Of a stretch of DNA of 64,000 nucleotides, positions 12,136-21,900 are shown piece by piece. The notes beneath the pieces were generated by a model. The model had not been told where the DNA came from. It worked only from the letters and a program-made list of their open reading frames with translations, and did not search any database. A program made the position numbers and the translations under genes. The stretch covers positions 16,364,271 through 16,428,270 of the forward strand of contig OZ234499.1 in NCBI GenBank assembly GCA_965153455.1. Direction: 5' to 3'. Position 1 is the stretch's first letter. Each line of letters starts with the position of its first letter. Source of the DNA: Sphagnum compactum. Lineage: Eukaryota; Bryophyta; Sphagnopsida; Sphagnales.

Positions 12136-13130
12136 AAGTTTATTAATTAGTATTAGGCCCATGAATTTTTTTGGAATTTTTTTTTGTTGCATATTGTGTT
12201 GACAATTTTTTTTAAATAAAATTTTAAAATAATAAAATGTGACAATTAATTGCCTTGGGAATTAGGATTACAAAAATGTGTTTAAATATGGAAATTGTTT
12301 TTCCAAAAATGGCCCAAAAAATGAGATTTGTTTTCAAAAGATCAATAAAATAAATGATAAAAATATTCTCATATCATTTTATTGGTCACCATAAGAAAAT
12401 ATTTGCAACGATAAAGTAACAACTAAGCCAAGTAAAATAGTAAAATAACACAATATTCAAATATTTATGACACAAAATGTACCATGTGGTAGAAAAAAAA
12501 TGAAAAAAAATGTTCCATGCATCAGGAGAGAAAAAAGAAATGTTAGAACACATAATCCGAGCGTAGATAATTACTCATGTTGCACTTGAAACGTTTATGA
12601 TTATATATCCTTTTACTAAGTGGCCTCCCTACACATTCCCCATTCCCTCTTAATGATTCAATTCCTTCAATTTGTATTCAATTCATGAAATTCACATATT
12701 GCAACAATTGATTATTAGAATTGCTATTGTTTGAAAATTAGACAAATACAACCGTTTCTTTAACACAATTCATATTCAATTCATGAAATTCACATATTGT
12801 GATGATCGATTTTTAAAATTATTATTGTTTGAAAATTAGACAAATATAACTTTTTCCTTAACACAATTCACATTCAATTCATGAAATTCTCGCATGGTGA
12901 TTGACGATCTATTCTTAGAATTGATATTATTTGAAAGCTACACAAATACAACTTTTTTATTAATTAACACCATTCACATTCAATTCATGAAATTCTTACA
13001 TGGTGATTGACGATCTATTTTTAGAATTGATATTATTTGAAAGTTAGACAAATACAACTTTCTCCTTAATTAACACGATCCACATTCAATTCCATCTACA
13101 TTTTCAGCACGCCTTAAGTGACAAGAGAGA
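12136..13130. repeat. duplicated repeat block, left copy
   Basis: The block starts with AAGTTTATTAATTAGTATTA. It runs through landmarks such as AATGTGACAATTAATTGCC, ACACAAAATGTACCATGTG and GGCCTCCCTACACATTC, and ends in four to five tandem units of about 100 bp (from ~12660). The same order recurs from 13963, an offset of 1827 bp. No genes are seen. Confidence 0.85.
12660..13100. repeat. ~100-bp satellite-like tandem array, left
   Basis: The unit contains CATTCAATTCATGAAATTC, then a variable CACATATTGCAAC-like stretch, then TTAGAATTGATATTATTTG and AGACAAATACAAC. About four to five diverged copies are present. The same unit is amplified further at 14490-15330. Confidence 0.85.
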
Positions 13131-13219
13131 GAAAAAAAAGGTAAATCATCAAATGGAGACCAATAACCCCTTTGGTGCAGACCAATCTATTGCATGTTAA
13201 TCGTCCTTTAGTTCTAACA

Positions 13220-13425
13220 CTTCTCCCTTGCACTGGTCCATCTTAGCATAATGCTTCTCCATCTCACTTCTCCCTTGCACTGGTCCATCTTAGCATAATG
13301 CTTCTCCATCTCACTTCTCCCTTGCACTGGTCCATCTTAGCATAATGCTTCTCCATCTCACTTCTCCCTTGCACGCACTGGTCCATCTTAGCATAATCCT
13401 TTTTCATCTCACTTCTATGCCTATA
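13220..13425. repeat. 47-bp tandem repeat, about four copies
   Basis: CACTGGTCCATCTTAGCATA begins units at 13231, 13278, 13325 and 13376. The first two spacings are 47 bp and the last is 51 bp because GCAC is duplicated. The copies are almost identical. The array sits between the two duplicated blocks. Confidence 0.92.
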
Positions 13426-13565
13426 CCCACCACCATCTCTTTCTATCTTTCGCACCATTCGACTTCTATACCTACTCTCCCCACCACCATTCCTTTCCCT
13501 CTCCTGAGAATCCTCTTTCTCCTGGAATCGAAAATAGAGGAGGATGTAACGTGGCTTTCTTTGAA

Positions 13566-13751
13566 CCCTTCCATTAGGGCTTAGTGTTTCGTTTTTTGGC
13601 CACTTCGGGCCCTCTTCTTTCGCTCAACATACAGGAAGGAGAAGAGAGACCGAAGTGGCCAAAAAACGAAAGATTTTCCCTCCCGATTCTTGTAAGGAAG
13701 TACCGAGGAGAATCAACTTCGTGGCCGCAACACTAAGCCCTAATCGAAGGG
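13566..13751. repeat. nested inverted repeat
   Basis: Outer arms 13566-13586 and 13731-13751 are 21 bp with one mismatch (ATTAGGGCTTAGTG/CACTAAGCCCTAAT). Inner arms 13587-13608 and 13650-13671 are a perfect 22 bp (TTTCGTTTTTTGGCCACTTC...). The left inner and outer arms are contiguous. The right ones are separated by 59 bp, as if a segment had been inserted in one arm. Confidence 0.9.
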
Positions 13752-13962
13752 CTTGACGAAAGTCGTTTTTTGCCCGTCGAGAATTGCTATTGTTTGAAAA
13801 ACTAAACAAATACAACCTCAATGGATTAATCAATAAAGTGAACAACTTAAAAAATCAATCATCAAAATATGTGACTTTCATGAATTGAATACAAATCGTG
13901 TTAATTAAGGAGAAAGTTGTATTTGTCTAGTTTTTGAATAATATCAATTTTAAGAAAAAATT

Positions 13963-15330
13963 AAGTTTATTAATTAATATTAAACCCATGGATTTTTTTG
14001 GATTTTTTTTTTATTGCATATTGCGTTAACAATTTTTTTTTAATCAATGTTTAAAATAACAAAATGTGACAACTAATTGCCTTAGGAATTAAGATTACAA
14101 CAACGTGTTGAAATATGGGAATTTGTTTTCCAAAAATGGCCCAAAAAATGAGATTTTCGTTCAAAAGGTCAATAAAATAAATGATAAAAGTATTCCCATA
14201 TTATTTTACTTGTCACCATAAGCAAAAATTTGCAATGATAAAATAACAATTAAGCCGAGTACAATAGTAAAATAACAAAATATTCAAATATTTATGACAC
14301 AAAATGTACCATGTGATAGAAAAAAAAATGAAACAAAATTTTTTATACATCAGAAAGGAAAAAAATAAATGTTACGTAATTACTCATGTTTGTAGTCGAA
14401 ATGTTGTAGTCCTTCTATATTATGTTTATATATCCTTTTACTAGATGGCCTCCCTACACATTCTTCATTCCCTCTTAATGATCCAATTCCTTCAATTTGT
14501 ATTCAATTCATGAAATTCACAAATTGCGACAATTGATTATTAGAATTGCTATTGTTTGAAAAGTAGACAAATACAACCTTCTCCTTAACATTATTCATAT
14601 TCAATTCATGAAATTCACACATTGCGATGTCGATTTAAAAAATTGCTATTGTTTGAAAATTAGACAAATACAACCTTTTCATGAACATAATTCACATTCA
14701 ATTCATGAGATTCTTGCATGATGATTGATGATTTATTCTTATAATTGATATTATTTGAAAACCAGACAAATACAATTTTTTCCTTAATTAACACAATTCA
14801 CATTCAATTCATGAAATCCATATATTGCAACACTCGATTCTTAGAATTACTATTGTTTGAAAACTAGACAAATCCAACCTTTTGCTTAACACAATTCATA
14901 TTTTAACTCATGAAATTCACATATTGCAACGATCCATTTTTAAAATTGCTATTGTTTGAAAACTAGACAAATCCAACCTTTTGCTTAACACAATTCATAT
15001 TTTAACTCATGAAATTCACATATTGCAACGATCCATTTTTAAAATTGCTATTGTTTGAAAACTAGATAAATACGACCTTCTCCTTAACACAATTCACACT
15101 CATTTCATAAAATTCTCACATTACTTAACACGATTCACATTCAATTCATAAAACTCTCATATTGCAACAATTGTTTTTAGAACTGCTATTATTTGAAAAC
15201 CACACAAATACAACTTTTTCCTTAACACAATTTGCGTTCAATTCATGAAATTCACATATTGCGACAATCGATTCTAGAATTGCTATTGTTTGAAAAACTA
15301 AACAAATACAACCTTTTCCTTAACACAATC
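13963..15330. repeat. duplicated repeat block, right copy, with expanded tandem array
   Basis: This repeats the block at 12136 (same landmarks, about 85% similar by eye). Its ~100-bp tandem array (14490-15330) has about eight units against four to five on the left. Two consecutive units around 14870-15060 are almost identical, which points to recent unequal exchange. No coding. Confidence 0.85.
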
Positions 15331-15560
15331 TGGTTACGAGAAGGGTTAGTTAACTCTCCCCTAGTTGTCATTGCTGGTTAAAAAGGAGTAGTGCGAAAAA
15401 TTGTTTTTTTCTAAAATTTTACTTTTATTTTTCACCCCCTACGTTGTTAAATAAATTAAATAGACTAGAAAATAAAATATATCTTAATATTATTTGTATT
15501 CAGGAATATATTACGTAATTTGTATTCACAAGATATTAGTCCTCGGTGGGTCCGTCCTTG

Positions 15561-15905
15561 CGAGAATCGCGAGGAAGGAAGAAAGGAAGGGTTCCTTGCA
15601 AGAATTGCAATCTTTTCTTTTTTGTTTGTGTATTGTGGATGTTTTTTTTATTTTTTTGGTTGCCAGTTTCAAAATCTTTGTGTCGTTTTCTTTTTTGCTG
15701 TAGCCGATTGTGAGGGATTTTGGTCGAAAGAAGACGAGAATCAAGAGGAAGGAAGAAAGGAAGGGTTCCTTGCGGGAATTGCAATCTTTTCTTTTTTGTT
15801 TGTGTATTGTGGATGTTTTTTTTTTTTTTTTGGTTGCCAGTTTCAAAATCTTTGTGTCGTTTTCTTTTTTGCTGTAGCCGATTGTGAGGGATTTTGGTCG
15901 GAGGG
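15561..15905. repeat. 174-bp tandem duplication just upstream of CWC22
   Basis: GAGGAAGGAAGAAAGGAAGG begins copies at 15571 and 15745. Each copy carries a T-rich stretch and TTTCAAAATCTTTGTGTCG and ends with GATTGTGAGGGATTTTGGTC. The copies are nearly identical. The duplication lies 80-430 bp before the proposed start codon, so it is in the promoter or 5' leader of the gene. Confidence 0.93.
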
Positions 15906-15988
15906 TTGCGGGACTTCTTGGTTTTGTCTGTTGCGGGATCGGGATCGCACTGGTGAAGCCACTCTGAGTACTCCAAGTTTCAGGAGCT

Positions 15989-18900
15989 ATGGGTACGGTT
16001 GTGTGGAGGAACCCTGGGTATGACAGAGATGGATCTCATGACGCTCGAGATTATGACCGTAGACGACGGAGGAGAGACAAGGATGGTGATGAGGGTTACA
16101 GTAGGCATACAATCCAGCGAAAAATAGAGAACATGAAAGAGGAAGAGGATGGCGCTCGGACTGAGCGACAGAGGGAAAGTGATAGGCGTCGGGAAGATCA
16201 CAGAATCGGCAGGAAGAGGGACCGAAGTGGCGTTCAAGAGAATGGACCAACAGACATGGACGGAGTACAAACTCGTGCCCGAGTAGAACGCGTAAGTCCA
16301 TTATCCGTGATCATAAACTGCGTGAAACCGTTGAAGGAAAAGGAGGAGATTCTTCGTACCAAACCAAAGATGGACAAAGGTGGTGTAATAAGGTCTGAGA
16401 GGCTGGTGGAAGGTGCGATAGGGGAGAGAGCAGCTGAGAAGCCCTTTGAGCAAGCTGCAGGAAGAAGTGGAGGTGTGTATGTTCCTCCCTTCAAGCTGGC
16501 ACAACCGATGAGGGATGTGAAGGACAAGAGCTCCGCAATATACCAGCGAATGACCTGGGATGCACTCAGGAAATCAATCAATCAATCAATCAATCAGTAA
16601 AGTGAATGCAGCGAACATCAAAAACATCTTGCGAGAACTTTTTGGGGAGAATTTGATGCGTGGACGAGGCTTGTTTGCTCGCTCCTGCATGAAGGCCCAG
16701 ATGGCTTCTCCAGCGTTCACCCACGTTTTTGCTGCCGTTGTTGCTTGCGTGAATACTAAGTTTCCCGAGTTGGGGGAGCTTCTGTTGAAGCGGATCATCT
16801 TGCAGCTTCGGCGAGCATTCAAGCGGAATGATAAGGTTTGCCCCTGGACACTAGGTCACAGGGTTTCAAGGAAAATCTGTTTGTAGTAGTTCCTTGCAGC
16901 TCTGAGTCTAAGTTTTGGGTTTTTCTGTCCTTGAATTCATTTGTTTTGGTTTCTACTGAATGTGAGTAATGTGGGTTGCGGGGCGCAGCCTGTTTTATTG
17001 GCAGCTGCTAAGTTCATAGCCCACTTAGTCAATCAGCAGGTGGCACATGAGATCCTTGCACTTGAGCTGCTTACAATTCTTTTGGATAAGCCCACAGATG
17101 ACAGTGTCGAGGTCAGTTGTGATCACACTTCTACTCTGATCCCCCAAACTTGTGCATCTTACATAGCGTTGGGATTCATTGGTTCTAGGGAGCTTTGTTT
17201 TGAAGTACTGAAATTTCATGTTGACATCTCCTCCTGATGAAAGTTATGTAGCCTGCTGTTTGCCTCGAATCTAATTTCCAACTGTTATCGTTCAGGATAT
17301 GAGAATCAGTTCATTTCAAAGTTCTTACTTTCTCTATCTGTGTTCCTCCCCTCCAACTGCTTTTCAAGCTCCCTTCACTTTGTTGATTCCTAGATCTGGA
17401 CAGGTAAAGGCAGAAACATGTGTGTGTGAATGCTGATCATATGAGCTGCTTCTGGAAATGTAGGTGGCAGTGGGGTTTGTTAAGGAATGTGGAGCCATTC
17501 TTCAGGACCTTTCTCCACAAGGCTTACATGGTTCATAGCTGCACTTTTCTTCAGATATTTCTATATTATTTCAATAAGGGTAAGTGTTTGTGCCTGCAAT
17601 TGAGAAGGGGACAACAGAGGGTCAATAAAACAGGATGAACTGGTTCCTGGATGCAGGGATATTTGAGCGGTTTCGTGGGATTCTGCATGAAGGAGAAATT
17701 GACAAGCGTGTACAATTCATGATTGAGGGGTTATTTGCAATTCGCAAGACCCGGTTCCAGGTAGATTTCATTGCTGTCCTAAAGTCTCACTTCAGAGTGA
17801 TGAATCTCTTCCAACTTCCCTGTAATAATTTTTCCATGTTACCTTACAATGAATTTCTTAATTTCAAGGGACAGCTTCAGAAGTAGGGTTTTGTGAGCTC
17901 TAGTATGTACTGTAGCTTGTGCTGAGAAATGTTAGCTGTTGTGCAGGGCTTTCCTGCAGTGACACCAGAGCTCGATCTTGTAGAACAAGAAGATCAGATA
18001 ACACACAAGCTCTCACTTGAGGATGAGTTGGATCAAAAAACAGGCCTTGGTACTTTTTACACCCCTTTGAACTCATTGTGACATTGTCTGTCTCTGTAAA
18101 CTGGACCATTCTAGACCTTATTTGGGAGGGAGCATTGGGCCCCTCCAGCTACTTGTTAAGGTTGGTGTTTTTTCTGAAGCAAGGTTTATCTTCTTCTAAA
18201 GTCATGGTTCCTTCCAGATAAGGTGTTTTTCCCTTTGTGTCTAGTTCTTCTCCTCCTGTCCTCTTTTGTGTTGCTGTGTCTTGCTTTCATCTTAAAGTCG
18301 TGCTTTGGATACCGGTAAGGTTCTCTTACAGGTTGAAAGTAGTAAGGCCTTAACTCCTTGGAGGGTCATTTTATAGTCTTACATGTCTTTTAAGAGTTTA
18401 AGTGTGTTCCATCTTCCTTGTTTTTTTGTGTTTTTGTCCGTTTTCTGTTTTTTCTTCTTCTTTTTGTTTTAAGTCCTTTCCTATTCTTCTTGACTTTCTT
18501 TGGTTTCCTATAAGGTCCTCTTGTAGGTTCTAAGAAGTAAGCCTTTAGCTCCTCGGAGAGTCATTCTAAAGTGTCACAGGTCTGAAGTGATTAGAAAGTT
18601 CTTTTCTCCTCTATTGTTTGTGTGCTTTTTCTGTTTTTTATTTCTTCTTGTCTTGTTCTTTTGTCTTTGGGGCCTTTTTTAGGTCAAGAGCAGAGTCCCA
18701 GTTTGTCGTAAGGCATTCTTTGGCTTTGTTGCGGGCGACTCTCTGCAAGTGCCGGCACTGTGATCTTTGAGTCGTAACAAGCAATGCCTTTTTAGGCTTC
18801 CCTACTGCTTGGGAGCAGCCCTCCCGCACAAAAGGGGGCTTCTTGAGTCCTCATCAAGATCGGGGACCTTTGCTTGAGCTGGCAATTGTCCCTTAAATTG

Positions 18901-21900
18901 AGAGCTTGCTAATTTCCATGACGCTACCCGGTCCGCTCAGTTTGATAGATTCTCTTTTTTGGCTCGGTGTAACTGAAATAAACTCCATACATTTGGAAAT
19001 GGAAATATAAAATGGGGCCCAGTTAAAAAGGTAATTGCCAATACTCATTTTTCTGTCTTCGACATTAAGTCTCTAAACAGACTTAGAAGGCTTAGGCAAA
19101 AACACCTTAATTCTTCAACTAGCCTCTGTCCATTTTCAGATAAGGGGGTAATTTATGTTATTTACAGTGTCACTAATAGTAGAATGCTATATGTTGGTCA
19201 AACATGTAAGTCTGCCTTTGAGAGATTCCAAGAGCATATAAGAGAAGCTAAAAGATTGTCTAAGCTTGCAAGTTCGTCTTTTGATTTTAAGCCACTATAT
19301 GCTGCCATTGCCAAAGAGGGTTTCCATTCCTTCAGAGTTTTTTTTTATCGAAAAAGTAGATGGGATTTTCTTTGATTCTGAAGGCCGTTTTGCTCTGAAC
19401 TTGTTTAAGGTTGTTGCCTCTCAATTGAAAAGAAAATGGATGAGTATTTTGCACACTTTCTTTCCAAGAGGTTACAACCTAGAAGGTAAGTCAAACAATA
19501 GACGTTCTCCTAGGGTTCATAAAGCTTCTGCAATGTTGTGGAGAAAGGGCAGTAAACCTTCATTTGCTCGTCCTAATAACAAAGTTTGGGTTCCTGTCAA
19601 TGTTCTTCCTAATGTTGCTGTAAGTTTGCCTCCTCCTACTTTGCCAGTTTCTGAAGAGATTGGTTCTCCTTCTGATGATGTGCAACCAAATCGTAGTGGG
19701 GTCCCTCACCTTTCTCCTCACAGAATTTTTGGCTACAGAGATTACAAAAGAAGGCTGGTATTCCTTTCTTCTCTTATGTCTCAAGGTAAGTTTTCTATTG
19801 TTTTTCTCTCCAAGTATAAGACCAAGAATTTGGTTCGTATGCTTTTGTTGCTGTCTGAGTTTTCTCCTTGTGTTCTCGGTCTTGTTGTTGGCCCCATGCT
19901 TTACAACCGTCTAAAATTCTGAGCAATTTTATTAAGAGAAATGTTCCTCATTCTTTCTCATCAAGTGCCTCTTTTCTAGGCAGAGATCTCATTATCTCTG
20001 TTTTTGTTTCTTCTCGTATGGATGGTTTGAATCTCTCTTCCATTTTAAACCTTCCTTCTGTGTTCGATTGTCTTCCTCCATCTGTTAGAAAGTTTTGGTC
20101 CCCTCCCTTAGTTGCTTGGAAATATGTCAAAACTTCTGGTCAAGAGTTTTTCAGCTATGGGGCGTTGGGCAGATCTGTTCGTGCTTCTCAAGTTAATAAA
20201 ATTATTCACTCTGGTTGTGCTTGTTCTTGTTTCCCTAATTTTGTTGATTCCCATCATGGTCATGTTATTTCTGCTAACCTTAATATCCTTTCAAGGCCCA
20301 GCCTAATTGAACTCTTTTCTAGAGGCACTAAGTTCAGAAGTGGCTTCTTGTCTTTGTTGTCTATTGAAGAAGCTATTGATAAAGGTCTTAAGAAGTTTGT
20401 CAACAAGCAAGAAGAGCTTCTAGGAGTTCAAGGGATATTAAGTGAGTGGAAGGCCAAAGTTCTTTTGTTTCTACAAAAGAGGACTCGTGCTTCCTTCGTG
20501 GTTCAAACCTCTTCTGATTCTTCTTTGTCTGTTCCTTTAGGAGATCTGGATCACCTAAAGATTCTCCAACGGTCCTTTGTCATTACTTACATGGATAAAT
20601 GTTGTAACAACTTTGCGTTTGTTTGTAAAAAGTTTTATGTTTCTTCTGTTTTCTCTGAGCTTAATTCTCCTGTTGGTGCCTATGCGGTCTCCAATCTTGC
20701 CCAATCTGATATTCTAAGTTTTCATCTCTCTTTTAATAAGGCTCATAATTTTAAAGGTGTTAAGTGTGGCCCTCGTCTCCCGTTTCTTTGTGCAGTTTGG
20801 AAGTTTCGTAAAAATCCAATTAAACCTAGATTTATCTGTGCAGCCAGCTCTAGTTCTCTGACTGATGTTTCTAAGTGGCTGTGTTCTTTCTTCAAAGCTA
20901 TGTTTCCTACAGTCAATGACCTTTGGGTGTCTAAACTCAAAAAAGCAGATGTTCCTTGTGATAGTAGTTGGATTCTCAATGACTCTACAGGAGTGGTGGA
21001 GGTAATTTATAATCTTAATCGTTCAAGATCTGAAATTGATAAAGCTTCCCCACTTCTGTTGCAGTCTTTTGATTTCTCAACTCTATACACCAACATTGAC
21101 CTAGTGGATCTAAAAACTCGTATGAGAGTTCTGATAAATATAGTGTTTAATCGGATGCTGAAGCTTCATCGTTTTAAGTTTTTGATGGTTCAAAAAACTG
21201 CTTTGAACTTTAGGCTTTTGTGGCTGAAAAATAAAGCAGAGATCAATTTGTTTGAAAATCTTCATAGCTTCAAAGTTGCAGAGGCTTCAGATTTGATCTC
21301 TTGGCTGGATTTCTTATTAGACAATTTGTTTCTTTGTTTTGGTCAGGGTGTTTATAGACAATGCATTGGTATCCCCATGGGTACAAATTGTGCGGTCTAT
21401 TTGGCTAATTTCTATCTCTTCACCTATGAGTTTGATTTCATTAAGCTTCTCTTGAAGAGTAACACATGTCCTGTTGTGCTTCATAGTTTGTCCTTGGTTC
21501 GTAGGTTTGTGTATGATCTTTTTGTTCCTAATTTTCCAGATTTTGAGAACTTCATGTACCTTAACCAAGACTCTTTTGGTAGCGGCATATACCCAAAAAC
21601 CTCTTGCGAGTTGAATTGTACATCTAAAGGCTTCTCTTGTAATTTCTTGGATCTGACTGTGAGCCAGAGTCCTCAAGGTTTATCCTGTGACATTTTTGAC
21701 AAACGCTCTCAACCAGAGTATGCAGGTATTGAAATGATTAGAATGCCTCATGTTCATTCCAATATCTCAATGACTGCGAAACTGGGGGTTGTCAATAGTC
21801 AATTTTACAGATTCTTGAGACTTTGTAGTTGTAAGAAGTTTTTTGTCTTCCAGATGGTCAGTCTTATTGTCTTTCTGAAGGCAAAAGGCTACCCTTTTAA

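Noticed and set aside
13264-13458. Minus-strand frame with repeated MDQ words
   Set aside because: It is a translation of the 47-bp tandem repeat. The repeat length is not a multiple of three and no family matches.
15520-16023. Long + strand frame rich in Phe and Cys upstream of CWC22
   Set aside because: It is created by T-rich sequence in the 174-bp tandem duplication and has no family signature.
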